Source: Chloroflexia bacterium SDU3-3
GTDB taxonomy: Bacteria > Chloroflexota > Chloroflexia > Chloroflexales > Roseiflexaceae
DNA: 64,000 nt
Direction of reading: 5' to 3'
Assembly: GCA_009268125.1 (NCBI GenBank)
Contig: WBOU01000014.1
Span: 117,943-181,942, forward strand
Shown: positions 52,115-60,229 of the stretch, in pieces
Numbering within the stretch: the stretch's first letter is position 1
Layout of the letters: each line of letters opens with the position of its first letter
Program-made: the position numbers and the translations under genes
The notes under the pieces: generated by a model
The model's database searches: none
What the model saw: the letters and a program-made list of their open reading frames with translations, nothing else
Told to the model about the DNA's origin: nothing

Positions 52115-52758
52115 GGGAGTTCCTCCGGGTCTAGTGCGGTATGTGAACCGTCGCAGAAGGGCTTGCTGGCCGATAGGCCGCAGCGACACAGCGCGGCGTT
52201 GCGGCAGATCTGTGGCTCGCCGCCATCGGCGCTGTGGATGGCCAGGGTGCCAGCGGTGCGGTAGGGGCCATGGGCGCACACCGTCACCTCCAGCGGCCCC
52301 TCGGCTGGGGCGGCCTGGGGGCGGGTGGCCACGCCGCCCGGGTCGCGGAAGCCCTGGCGGTGCGAGCCATCGCAGAAGGGCTTGCTGGCCGACATGCCGC
52401 AGCGGCACAGCGCCACGCGGGTGTCGCTGGCTAGCGCGGTGCCGTCCTCGTGGCGCACCGAGATCGTGCCGCGCATATGCAGCGGGCCGTCGGCGGTCAC
52501 GTGGGCGGTGGCGTGGGCGGCGGGCAGCTCGCCCTGGCCGCCATCCAGCCGCTCGATATGCAGCGCGCCGGTGGGGCACTGGCGCACCACCTCGGCCAGC
52601 GCGTCGGCCTCGGCGTTGCTGGCCATGATCCACGGGCGGCGCTGTGGGTCGAACACCTGCGGCAGCCCGCGCACGCACGCTGCGAAGTGGATGCAGCGCT
52701 GGGCGTTGTAGCGCACCACCACGCCCTCGCCTGGGTAGCGCTTTCCTTGCTCGTCCAT
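52111..52758 (-). CDS. Mono-cluster ferredoxin fused to two CDGSH iron-sulfur domains
   Basis: 215 residues from ATG 52758 (GAGAGGAT upstream). Residues about 1-75 are a YjdI-like (Fer4_19) ferredoxin: VVVRYNAQRCIHFAACVRGL ... VVRQCPTGALHIERL. Two CDGSH [2Fe-2S] sites follow, CRCGMSASKPFCDGSHR near residue 118 and CRCGLSASKPFCDGSHT near 195, each with the C-x-C-x9-C-x3-H ligand set. It is probably a cytosolic electron-transfer or redox-sensing protein. It is the first gene of a two-gene operon with the GNAT; a TATACT box lies at 52804-52809. Confidence 0.93.
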   Translation of the reverse strand: MDEQGKRYPGEGVVVRYNAQRCIHFAACVRGLPQVFDPQRRPWIMASNAEADALAEVVRQCPTGALHIERLDGGQGELPAAHATAHVTADGPLHMRGTISVRHEDGTALASDTRVALCRCGMSASKPFCDGSHRQGFRDPGGVATRPQAAPAEGPLEVTVCAHGPYRTAGTLAIHSADGGEPQICRNAALCRCGLSASKPFCDGSHTALDPEELP

Positions 52759-52803
52759 CCAAATATCCTCTCTTCCCTGGCGCAAGGGTTGCGCATCGCC
52801 CTC

Positions 52804-52809
52804 AGTATA
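52804..52809 (-). promoter_or_regulatory. -10 box of the CDGSH-GNAT operon
   Basis: The minus strand reads GCTATACT, 46 bp upstream of the start at 52758. Confidence 0.45.
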
Positions 52810-52860
52810 GCGGAATCGCGCAAGCTGTGCTTTCGTTAGGAAAATAGGTCTGGAGATGTA

Positions 52861-52889
52861 TTGACAGCTACCTGTCAATTTGGTAGGAT
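52861..52889 (+). promoter_or_regulatory. MarR promoter with overlapping operator palindrome
   Basis: TTGACAGCTACCTGTCAA is a perfect 7+7 bp palindrome (52861-52878). Its left arm is a consensus -35 (TTGACA), and TAGGAT lies 17 bp further on. The MarR start is at 52898. A repressor bound here would cover the -35, implying autoregulation; it may also affect the divergent CDGSH operon. Confidence 0.75.
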
Positions 52890-52897
52890 ACTGTCAT

Positions 52898-53371
52898 ATG
52901 CAAACACTCACCTCCGAAGGCCAGGCCTTCAGCGCGCTCGTGCTTGAGATCTTCCGCATCAACGGCGCTATTCTCGATGCGGGCGACCGGCTGACCCGCC
53001 CCGTGGGCCTGAGCAGCGCGCGCTGGCAGGTGCTGGGCGTGGTCGAGCACGGCCCGGTTGCCGTGCCGCATGTGGCGCGCACCATGGGGCTGGCCCGCCA
53101 AAGCGTGCAGCAGACCGCCGACGCGCTGGCGCAGGAGGGCTTTATCACCTTCGAGGAAAACCCCCACCACCGCCGCTCCAAGCTGATGCGCATCACCGCC
53201 AAGGGCCAGGATGCTCTCGCCTATGTGGCACGGCAGCACGCTGCCTGGGCCAACCAGCTCGGCGCGGCCCACAGCGCCGAGCGCCTGCACGACGCCGCAG
53301 CCCTGCTTCACACCCTCTGCGAGAGCCTAGCGCTGGCCCCGCTGCCCGAGAGCGAGCCAGCTGGGCGATAG
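52898..53371 (+). CDS. MarR-family transcriptional regulator
   Basis: 157 residues from ATG 52898. The winged helix is clear: SSARWQVLGVVEHGPVAVPH, VARTMGLARQSVQQTADALA, QEGFITFEENPHHRRSKLMR. MarR dimers repress by binding palindromes and release on binding phenolic or oxidising ligands. A perfect palindrome covers its own -35. The VOC gene follows at 34 bp, so the two probably form an operon with the VOC protein as the regulated detoxifying or binding protein. Confidence 0.93.
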   Translation: MQTLTSEGQAFSALVLEIFRINGAILDAGDRLTRPVGLSSARWQVLGVVEHGPVAVPHVARTMGLARQSVQQTADALAQEGFITFEENPHHRRSKLMRITAKGQDALAYVARQHAAWANQLGAAHSAERLHDAAALLHTLCESLALAPLPESEPAGR

Positions 53372-53405
53372 ATTGGTTGTTTTTTAAAGCGAGAGGAGAA
53401 GAGAG

Positions 53406-53759
53406 ATGAAGCTGAACCACCTCAACCTGACGGTGACGGATGTAGATGCGGCCCAGGCGTTTCTCTCGACCTACTTTGGCCTGGAGGACATAGGCCGCAA
53501 TAAGCACATGGCCTTCCTAAAGGATGATAACGGTGCCGTGATCGCGCTGACCAGCGCCGTGATGGCGAAGGAGACCGAGGTGCGCTACCCTGGCGGCTTC
53601 CACATCGGCTTTATCCAGCCCAGCGAGGCGATGGTGGATGAGATCAACGCGCGGCTGAAGGCCGATGGCTTCGATGTGCCGCCGCCGTCGCGCATGCATC
53701 GCTCGTGGACGTTCTATATGCAGGCCCCTGGCGGCTTTACCGTCGAGGTGCTGTGCTAA
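53406..53759 (+). CDS. VOC (glyoxalase/bleomycin-resistance/dioxygenase) superfamily protein
   Basis: 117 residues (GAGAGGAGAAGAG upstream). One full VOC module pair: KLNHLNLTVTDVDAAQAFLS with the first metal histidine, YPGGFHIGFIQPSEAMVDEI and YMQAPGGFTVEVLC with the terminal glutamate. It may bind or modify a small toxic compound; the substrate is unknown. It is downstream of MarR and ends before a strong palindromic terminator. Confidence 0.92.
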   Translation: MKLNHLNLTVTDVDAAQAFLSTYFGLEDIGRNKHMAFLKDDNGAVIALTSAVMAKETEVRYPGGFHIGFIQPSEAMVDEINARLKADGFDVPPPSRMHRSWTFYMQAPGGFTVEVLC

Positions 53760-53772
53760 AACGGTGAGGAAC

Positions 53773-53796
53773 GGCGCGGGGAACGTTCCCCGCGCC
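53773..53796. terminator. Perfect 24-bp palindrome, bidirectional terminator
   Basis: GGCGCGGGGAAC is followed directly by its inverse GTTCCCCGCGCC. It lies between the convergent VOC gene and the zinc-ribbon gene. Confidence 0.7.
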
Positions 53797-53803
53797 GCAT
53801 CGG

Positions 53804-54115
53804 CTATTGCTGAGGGGGCATCGCCTGCTCGGGCGTCACATCTTCCGCGACATACCGCACGTCGGTTTCAGAGTCGGGGTTCAGCCATGCGCGGATGGAG
53901 AGCAGCGGCGAGAAGTGCTCGCGGTCGGCCATGAGCGTGTCGAGCGCCTGGCTAAAATCGGGATTGGCCAGCCCGATCGAGGCGGTGTAGCTGGTCTGGA
54001 TGGTGGTGCTGTTGTCGGGCAGGTACTGCCCCCACGACTTACCGCACTTGCAGTAGCGCGGCTCGGGGAAGAGCCGCACCACATCATTGCAGTGTCCGCA
54101 AAATAAGAGCTTCAT
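53804..54115 (-). CDS. Small zinc-ribbon-type hypothetical protein
   Basis: 103 residues; ATG 54115 chosen (GGAAGCACC upstream), with an alternative at 54139. The N-terminus MKLLFCGHCNDVVRLFPEPR then YCKCGKSWGQYLPD gives a CxxC...CxC metal site like a rubredoxin knuckle. The rest (IGLANPDFSQALDTLMADRE) is unrecognised. A TATAAT box lies at 54156-54161 on the minus strand. Confidence 0.65.
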   Translation of the reverse strand: MKLLFCGHCNDVVRLFPEPRYCKCGKSWGQYLPDNSTTIQTSYTASIGLANPDFSQALDTLMADREHFSPLLSIRAWLNPDSETDVRYVAEDVTPEQAMPPQQ

Positions 54116-54155
54116 CTTGGGTGCTTCCTTCATAGGCAATAGTGGCTATACGGGT

Positions 54156-54161
54156 ATTATA
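54156..54161 (-). promoter_or_regulatory. Putative -10 box of the zinc-ribbon gene
   Basis: The minus strand reads CTATAATA, 41 bp upstream of the start at 54115. Confidence 0.4.
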
Positions 54162-54241
54162 GACAATAGCTGCAAGCAAAGCACCTGTTTTTGTCTCAAA
54201 ATGATCCTGCGGCCATTTTTTGCTGCACCCAACGCCTGACT

Positions 54242-54889
54242 CTACCGCGCCCCCTGCACTTCCTCCCACTCGCGCACCACCCGCAGCAGATCCTGCGCGG
54301 CCAGCTCGGAACCACGGTACGCGCCGTACTCTAGCGTGATCTGGGCTAGCTGGGCGTAGCGCTGCTGGCGCTGGGCGATCAGGCTGGCGTAGCTGCGGCG
54401 GTACGCCTCCTCCAGCGGCTCGCCGGGGCGCTGCTCGAACGCGCCGTGCCAGACCACCGGGCGGGGCTGGGCCAGGTAGGCGCTCAGCATCTGGGGCAGG
54501 ATGGTGTCGGGGGTGTGCAGGTAGATCACGGTACTGCGCTGCCGCATGCGCTCCAGCAGCGCGGCGTCGGCGTAGATCACGCTGCCGCCCGTGTCGATCA
54601 GGCAGTCGCGGCCAGCCTGGCGGTGGCGCTCGGCCTGGCCGAGGGCATCGGCCAGCACCTGCTGCTCGCAGGCGCGGAAGGCGGCCTCGCGCTCGGCGAA
54701 TCCATCCTGGTGCGGTAGGCCCATCCAAGCCCCCACCTCTTCCAGCGTGCTGCCCACCGGGCCGACCAGCTGTCCCAGCCGCGCGGCGATCTGGGCGTCG
54801 CAGTCGATCACCGCGAAGCCGTGGGCTGCACATTTCCCCGCCAGGAAGCTCTTGCCCGCCCCCGACATGCCGATCAGCGTCAAAATCAT
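54242..54889 (-). CDS. Shikimate-kinase-like P-loop kinase
   Basis: 215 residues from ATG 54889 with a near-perfect AGGAGGGTG RBS. MILTLIGMSGAGKSFLAGKC is the P-loop, followed by HGFAVIDCDAQIAARLG (DxD as in shikimate and gluconate kinases) and CLIDTGGSVIYADAALLERM (the GGS that replaces the shikimate GG). It lacks the usual shikimate-binding RxxxE/R pattern, so the substrate is unclear. A TATACT box lies at 54953-54958. Confidence 0.8.
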   Translation of the reverse strand: MILTLIGMSGAGKSFLAGKCAAHGFAVIDCDAQIAARLGQLVGPVGSTLEEVGAWMGLPHQDGFAEREAAFRACEQQVLADALGQAERHRQAGRDCLIDTGGSVIYADAALLERMRQRSTVIYLHTPDTILPQMLSAYLAQPRPVVWHGAFEQRPGEPLEEAYRRSYASLIAQRQQRYAQLAQITLEYGAYRGSELAAQDLLRVVREWEEVQGAR

Positions 54890-54952
54890 CACACCCTCCT
54901 CTGTCTGGCGCTCTCCGCCGAACCAAGGCGGGCCGCGATCGTTTAACACTTC

Positions 54953-54958
54953 AGTATA
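54953..54958 (-). promoter_or_regulatory. -10 box of the P-loop kinase gene
   Basis: The minus strand reads GCTATACT, 63 bp upstream of the start at 54889. Confidence 0.45.
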
Positions 54959-54988
54959 GCGCATGTCGCTGGCCGGGTGGAAAACCGA

Positions 54989-55074
54989 TTTACCACCAAG
55001 ACAGCAAGGGTGCAAAAGGCACGAATACCACGAAGATATGAAGCCGAACCGATTCACCCCGAAGATGCGAAGGC
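54989..55074. repeat. ACCAAGG/ACGAAGG strings, locus 8 (three units)
   Basis: Three decayed units follow one another: TTACCACCAAGACAGCAAGG, ACCACGAAGATATGAAG and CACCCCGAAGATGCGAAGG. They occupy the 384-bp gap between the divergent P-loop kinase and RNA ligase genes. A TATACT near 55161-55166 (plus strand) could serve the ligase. Confidence 0.7.
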
Positions 55075-55273
55075 ATACATAGAGCGGGCGCACTGGCGGT
55101 TCCCCCTTTCTTGCCCACCAAAGCCGACAAATGGCCGATGTGGCGCGCGCCCGAGCGGGCTATACTAGGCGCGAGAATGTCATTTTTCTGGGGATTGATC
55201 ATGAACTATCATCGTACACACCACCTACGCCTGAAGCCTAACCGTTATCGCCGAGATCAGCGCGAGGTGTGCG

Positions 55274-56059
55274 ATGGAGCCTATCTATAAATACCCCCGC
55301 ACCCAGCACCTTGCTGGCTCGGGCGTGCAGGCGGGCGACGAGGATCTGGATGTGGCGCCCTTCCGCGAGCTGGCCGGTCGGCACCTGGTGGTGGAAGAGA
55401 AGATGGATGGGGCGAACGCGGCCATCAGCTTCGATGCTGATGGCCGCGTTCGGCTGCAGAGCCGCGGCCACTACCTGACAGGCGGGCCGCGCGAGCGCCA
55501 GTTTGCCCTGTTCAAGGGCTGGGCGCAGCGCTACACCGCCGATCTGTGGCCGCTGCTGGGCGACCGCTATGTGATGTACGGCGAGTGGCTGTATGGTAAG
55601 CACACCACGTTCTACACCGACCTGCCGCACTACTTCATGGAGTTCGACATCCTCGACACCCGCGAGCGCACCTTCCTCTCCACACCGCAGCGCATGCGCA
55701 TGCTGGAGCGCGCGCCCTTCGTGGCCTCGGTGGCGGTGCTGCACCAGGGCGCGCTGCCCTCCATGGCGGCGCTCACCGCGCTGCTCGGCCCCTCGCTGTT
55801 TATCGCCGCCGATCACCGCGAGCGGCTGCGCGCCGTGGCCCACACCGTGGGCGTGGATGCCGAGCAGGTGCTGCGCGAGACTGACCCGACCGGCCTGATG
55901 GAGGGGCTGTATGTGAAGGTCGAGGATCGCGGCCTGGTGGCGGCGCGCTACAAGTATGTGCGCTCGGGCTTTCTCCAGACCGTGATCGACTCGGGGAGCC
56001 ACTGGATGGACCGCCCGCTGGTGCCGAACCAGCTGCGGCCAGGAGCATCGCTATGGTGA
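55274..56059 (+). CDS. RNA ligase (T4 Rnl2-like nucleotidyltransferase)
   Basis: 261 residues. The adenylylation motif EEKMDGANAAI has the nucleophilic lysine at residue 43. RGHYLTGG, the YGEWLYG and MEFDILDT motifs, EGLYVKVEDRG (motif IV), and RYKYVRSGF (motif V) are all present. It seals 3'-OH/5'-phosphate ends through an AMP intermediate. It lacks a long C-terminal domain. It overlaps the next gene by 7 bp, and the pair forms an end-healing and sealing unit. Confidence 0.92.
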   Translation: MEPIYKYPRTQHLAGSGVQAGDEDLDVAPFRELAGRHLVVEEKMDGANAAISFDADGRVRLQSRGHYLTGGPRERQFALFKGWAQRYTADLWPLLGDRYVMYGEWLYGKHTTFYTDLPHYFMEFDILDTRERTFLSTPQRMRMLERAPFVASVAVLHQGALPSMAALTALLGPSLFIAADHRERLRAVAHTVGVDAEQVLRETDPTGLMEGLYVKVEDRGLVAARYKYVRSGFLQTVIDSGSHWMDRPLVPNQLRPGASLW

Positions 56060-57207
56060 ACGTTCAGACGCCGTGGATGCTGCCGCTCTGCCCCGCGCCG
56101 CCCACGTGGCGGATCGACTGGGACGGCGCGATGGCCATGTTCCCCTGGCTGCAGCAGCTGGCGGGCGTGCCGCAAGACCCCGAGTACCACGCCGAGGGCG
56201 ATGTGCTGACCCACACGCGCATGGTGGCCGAGTCCATGGTTGCCATGCCCGCCTGGCAGGCGCTGCCCGAGCACGAGCGCTCCACCCTGTTTCTGGCCGC
56301 GCTGCTGCACGACATCGGCAAGCCCAGCACCACACGGCACGAGCCGGATGGCCATATCTCGTCGCGCGGCCACGCGCGGCGCGGCGCGCAGCTGGCCCGC
56401 CAGTTGCTGTGGTCGAGCGAGGGCGTGGGCGCGGCGCTGCCCTTCGCCGCCCGCGAGGCGGTGGTGGCGCTGGTGCGTATGCACGGCCTGCCGCTGTGGT
56501 TTGTGGAGAAGGATGACCCCGACCGCGCCGTGTTTGCGGCCAGCTACCGCGCCAGCCTGGCCCAGGTGGCGCTGCTGGCCGAGGCCGACGCGCGGGGCCG
56601 CAGCTGCCCCGACCAAGATGACCTGATCGGGCGGGTCGACCTGTTCCGCGCGGTGTGCGCCGAGCACGGCTGCCTTGCCTTGCCACGCCCGTTCCCCAGC
56701 GACCACAGCCGCGTGCGCTACTTCCGCATGGCCCAGGCCGACCCCAGCTACCACGCCTACGACGAGACATGGGGCGAGGTGCTGCTGCTCTCGGGGCTGC
56801 CGGGCGCGGGCAAGGACACATGGCTGCGCCAGCACGCCCCCGATCTGCCGGTGGTCTCGCTCGACGCTATCCGCAGGCAGATGGGCGTGGACCCAGGCGA
56901 CTCGCAGGGCGCGGTGGTGCAGGCCGCCAAGGAGCAGGCCCGCGAGCTGCTGCGGCGCAGGCGGCCCTTCGCATGGAACGCCACCAACATCACCCGCCAG
57001 CTGCGCGACCCGCTGATCGATATGTTGCTGGCCTACGGCGCGCGCTGCCGCGTGGTCTATCTGGATGCGCCGCTGCCCACGGTGCTGCGCCGCAACCGCG
57101 ATCGCGCCGCCAGCGTGCCCCAGTCGGTCATCCTGCGCCTGGTGGGCAAGCTCGACCTGCCCGACCTGACCGAGGCCCACGCGGTGGAGTATGTGGCGCA
57201 GGGGTAG
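56053..57207 (+). CDS. HD-Pnk type end-healing enzyme (HD phosphoesterase plus 5'-kinase)
   Basis: 384 residues. Residues about 20-225 are an HD metal-dependent phosphohydrolase: EGDVLTHTRMVAESMV and FLAALLHDIGKPSTTRH with the HD pair, RGHARRGAQLARQLL. Residues about 240-384 are a polynucleotide 5'-kinase: EVLLLSGLPGAGKDTWLRQH P-loop, VVSLDAIRRQMG, FAWNATNITRQLRDPLIDML and RCRVVYLDAP. The same fusion in Runella slithyformis removes 2',3'-phosphates and phosphorylates 5'-OH ends. The 7-bp overlap with the ligase gene indicates coupled expression. Confidence 0.9.
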   Translation: MVNVQTPWMLPLCPAPPTWRIDWDGAMAMFPWLQQLAGVPQDPEYHAEGDVLTHTRMVAESMVAMPAWQALPEHERSTLFLAALLHDIGKPSTTRHEPDGHISSRGHARRGAQLARQLLWSSEGVGAALPFAAREAVVALVRMHGLPLWFVEKDDPDRAVFAASYRASLAQVALLAEADARGRSCPDQDDLIGRVDLFRAVCAEHGCLALPRPFPSDHSRVRYFRMAQADPSYHAYDETWGEVLLLSGLPGAGKDTWLRQHAPDLPVVSLDAIRRQMGVDPGDSQGAVVQAAKEQARELLRRRRPFAWNATNITRQLRDPLIDMLLAYGARCRVVYLDAPLPTVLRRNRDRAASVPQSVILRLVGKLDLPDLTEAHAVEYVAQG

Positions 57208-57210
57208 TCG

Positions 57211-58758
57211 CTACCCCTCGCGCGCGTACACAAACTCGCGGAAGCTCGCGCTGCCGCCGCTCTCCTGCGTGGCGTAGATGAACAGGCCGAACCGGCAGCC
57301 CACGAAGTGGTCGAGGCCGAAGTACAGCCCCTGTGCCGCGCCGATCTGCCGCCACTCCCCGCCTTGCAGGTAGAAGAACTCGGCGTAGTCCTCCATGTCG
57401 CGGAAGTGCAGCCGCGCCATCAGCGTGGCCTCCCGCTCGCCCAGCGCCACCCGCCCGTGCTCCACGCCCGCCTCGGTGTCGCATGTCTGGCCCATGGTGT
57501 AGTCGGCCTCGCCGGGGCGGCCCTGCATTACCGCAAAGAGCTGGCCATTTTCTTTGGTGATGGCCACCATGCCGTAGCGCCCCTGCAGCGCGCACAGCCC
57601 GGCGTAGTCGCCCTCGCGCAGCGCGCTGGCGTCCACCTGCACGCTGGCCGAGCAGCCCGGCCAGATCGCGCGCTGGGTCAGCACGTTGGCCGCGCGCGTC
57701 ACGTTCTCGCTCAGCCGCGCGGTGGTGATCGTCAGCGCGCCCCTGGCACCATCCACGCTCCAGAGCGCGTTGTCGGGGGCGTGGTTCCACTGCCACACGC
57801 TGCTCAGGGTGATGGTTCCATCATCGTTGGGCTGGTAGCGGAAGTCATCGCTCGATACGAATGGCGCGTAGATGTGATTGGGGCGCGTGCTCTTCGTCTC
57901 CACATAGGCGGGCACCCTGCCGCCTACGCCCAGCACGGGGAAACGGTTCTCCCAGCGCATCGGCACCAGCACCGGCACCCGCCCGACCGCGCCCTGGTCC
58001 TGGAACAGCACCGCGTACCAGTCGCCGTCGGGCGTATCCACCACGCCGCCCTGGGCCACGCCCATGTTGTGGTAGCCCATGTCGTCATCCAGGATGTCGC
58101 CGCCGCTGAACTCGCCACCCAGCGCGTCGGCGGCGAAGCATGCTTGGGTGCGCCGCCGCGTGCCGTCGGCCAGCCAGTGGATGAGGAAGACGTAGTACCT
58201 GCCATCGATCTTGTAGATATGCGCACCCTCGTAGCCCAGCGCCACGCCGGGCTGGTCGCGGATGATCACGCGGTGCAGGCCGCCCTCCTGCGGGCCGCTC
58301 AGGTCGCCGCGCAGCTCGGTGATGAAGATCTCGGTGTTGCCGTAGACGATGTAGGTGTGCCCGTCGTCGTCGAACAGCAGCGAGCAGTCGTGGTAGAAGC
58401 CCTCGACGATCTGCCGCCGCCACGGGCCGCGGATGTCCTGCGCCTGGTAGAGGTAGGTCTTGCGCGTGTCGTTGGCCACGAAGCACACATAGAAGGTGCC
58501 GCCGTGGTGGCGCAACGACGCGGCCCACATGCCCTGGCCGTAGATGCTCTGGCCGCCCTCCATGCGCTGGGCGGGCGTGTCGTCCAGCGTCTCGAACACG
58601 TGGGTGAAGATCTCCCAGTGCACGAGGTCGAACGAGCGCAGGATCACCGCGCCGGGCATGAAGTGCATGGTCGTGCTGATCATGTAGTAGGTGTCATCGA
58701 CACGGATGACATCAACGTCGGGGAAGTCGGACTGGAGGATGGGATTGTTGACCGCCAT
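57211..58758 (-). CDS. Glycoside hydrolase family 43, second copy
   Basis: 515 residues. DFPDVDVIRVDDTYYMISTT with the catalytic-base aspartate, GMWAASLRHHGGTFYVCFVA, and GYEGAHIYKIDGRYYVFLIH with the acid glutamate mark a GH43 propeller of the beta-1,4-xylosidase type. A C-terminal beta-sandwich follows from about residue 310 to the end (SFREFVYAREG). There is no signal peptide. Its stop is 3 bp from that of the convergent HD-Pnk gene. A TATACT box at 58805-58810 is the likely promoter. Confidence 0.92.
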   Translation of the reverse strand: MAVNNPILQSDFPDVDVIRVDDTYYMISTTMHFMPGAVILRSFDLVHWEIFTHVFETLDDTPAQRMEGGQSIYGQGMWAASLRHHGGTFYVCFVANDTRKTYLYQAQDIRGPWRRQIVEGFYHDCSLLFDDDGHTYIVYGNTEIFITELRGDLSGPQEGGLHRVIIRDQPGVALGYEGAHIYKIDGRYYVFLIHWLADGTRRRTQACFAADALGGEFSGGDILDDDMGYHNMGVAQGGVVDTPDGDWYAVLFQDQGAVGRVPVLVPMRWENRFPVLGVGGRVPAYVETKSTRPNHIYAPFVSSDDFRYQPNDDGTITLSSVWQWNHAPDNALWSVDGARGALTITTARLSENVTRAANVLTQRAIWPGCSASVQVDASALREGDYAGLCALQGRYGMVAITKENGQLFAVMQGRPGEADYTMGQTCDTEAGVEHGRVALGEREATLMARLHFRDMEDYAEFFYLQGGEWRQIGAAQGLYFGLDHFVGCRFGLFIYATQESGGSASFREFVYAREG

Positions 58759-58804
58759 GGTGCGCCCTCGTCTCTATGTAGCGTCGTCGCGTGAGGCCGC
58801 GCCC

Positions 58805-58810
58805 AGTATA
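58805..58810 (-). promoter_or_regulatory. -10 box of the second GH43 gene
   Basis: The minus strand reads GTATACT, 46 bp upstream of the start at 58758. Confidence 0.4.
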
Positions 58811-58860
58811 CCACCGCTGTCGGTGGCGCTATCTTCCCCTGCCTACCCCCCATGGGTTTC

Positions 58861-59017
58861 GCGCCTTCGCGATAAAACAGTTCTTGTGTTCCTTGGTGGT
58901 AAAACGTTCTCGTTTCGTTCCCTTCGCGCCTTCGGGTCTTCGTGGTAAAACAGCTTTTGTCTTCCTTGGAGTCTTGGGGTCTTGGTGGTAAAAGAACTTC
59001 GCGCCTTTGTGGTAAGA
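58861..59017. repeat. ACCAAGG/ACGAAGG strings, locus 9 (five units in tandem)
   Basis: Five units all in the same orientation, each ending in GGTAAAA or a close variant: CGCGATAAAA, CCTTGGTGGTAAAA, TTCGGGTCTTCGTGGTAAAA, CTTGGGGTCTTGGTGGTAAA and CGCCTTTGTGGTAAGA. This is the longest such string in the window. Confidence 0.85.
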
Positions 59018-59020
59018 CGG

Positions 59021-60229
59021 TCATCTCGTCGCCGCCATGGCCGGGCGCACCTCGCGCTGGGCTGGGCTGTGGTTCAGGAAGGGCCGCTCGAACATGCGGT
59101 GGAACACATAGGCGGCGGCCAGCAGCAGCGGCGTGGTGACAAAGATCTGAAGCAGCAGCAGCGCGTGCGGCGACGCGATCCGCCCGCTGGCCAGGCGGAA
59201 GATCGCCTGCTGGATGGGGTTGTGGATGAGGTAGAGGCTGTACGAGAGGCCGCCCAGCCCCACCGCCCAGCGCGACTCCAGCAGCCGCATGCTCAGGTGA
59301 CGCCGCCCAGCGTCGCCGCGCCGCGCCCGCCGTGCGCACATGATCACCAGGTAGGTGGTGCCGATACCCACTAGCACATCGGCGATCCACTCTGGCGCAT
59401 CGTAGGGGAAGCAGGGTAGGCAGGCCAGCCCGTAGCATAGCAGAATGACCGGCCAGCCGAACAGGCGCGGCCAGCGCGCCAGCGGCGGGTGCGCCTCGCC
59501 GCTGGCCACCACCCGCGCCGCCAGCATGCCCATGGCGAACAGCGCCACGAACCACGGGTACGCCCAGTAGAAGCTGCGCTCCTCGGGCAGCAGCAGCCAC
59601 GGCAGCAGCGATACCACCAGCGCCACGCCCACCGTGGCCGCGCTGCCCAGGCGTCGGCGCAGCGGCAGCAGGGCCAGCGGGAACACAAAGTAGATCTGCC
59701 ACTCGGTCGCCACGCTCCACAGGGGGGTGTTGATGCGGTGCGCCCATGTGAAATCCAGGTTGTGCACCATGAAGATGTGCGAGAGCACAATGTCGGGGGT
59801 CAGCGCGTCGTTGATCTGCCCGCCGCCCACCTGCCCGTGCCGCTGCATGGCCTGCCCTGCGTACACTAGCGCCGCCGACATGGCCAGCGCCGCGTAGTAG
59901 GGCGGCAGGATGCGCCGCGCCCGCCGGTAGAGGTAGCTGCCGAAGCCGTTGGGCAGCTCGTCTACCCCCGCTCTGGCCAGCGGCAGCATCAGGCAGAACC
60001 CCGACAGCACGATGAACACATCCACCGCATAGTGCCCGTAGTTCATCCACAGCGTCGCGATTTCCGCCGCTGGCCCCAGGTCGATCTCGCGCGTGAAGTA
60101 GTAGGCGTGGAAGATCACCACGTACAGCGCGGCGATGCCCCGCAGCCCATCCAGGAACGCTAGGTGCTGGCATGGCGCGTCTGGCTGTGCTGCGGTGGTC
60201 TCGCAGCGCCCCGAGGGTCGGCTCATCAT
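59021..60229 (-). CDS. Membrane acyltransferase, family 3 (OafA/YrhL type)
   Basis: 402 residues with about ten transmembrane segments. It opens LAFLDGLRGIAALYVVIFHA, containing the DGLRGxAAxxVxxxH signature and catalytic histidine, then VDVFIVLSGFCLMLPLARAG and YRRARRILPPYYAAL with the conserved RRxxRxxPxY. It transfers acyl groups to cell-surface or secreted carbohydrates. No polysaccharide cluster adjoins, so the acceptor is unknown. Confidence 0.93.
   Translation of the reverse strand: MMSRPSGRCETTAAQPDAPCQHLAFLDGLRGIAALYVVIFHAYYFTREIDLGPAAEIATLWMNYGHYAVDVFIVLSGFCLMLPLARAGVDELPNGFGSYLYRRARRILPPYYAALAMSAALVYAGQAMQRHGQVGGGQINDALTPDIVLSHIFMVHNLDFTWAHRINTPLWSVATEWQIYFVFPLALLPLRRRLGSAATVGVALVVSLLPWLLLPEERSFYWAYPWFVALFAMGMLAARVVASGEAHPPLARWPRLFGWPVILLCYGLACLPCFPYDAPEWIADVLVGIGTTYLVIMCARRARRGDAGRRHLSMRLLESRWAVGLGGLSYSLYLIHNPIQQAIFRLASGRIASPHALLLLQIFVTTPLLLAAAYVFHRMFERPFLNHSPAQREVRPAMAATR

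Noticed and set aside
57307..58794. Open frame of about 495 codons antisense to the second GH43 gene
   Set aside because: Composition is a shadow of GH43 codons; no start with RBS and no recognisable domain.
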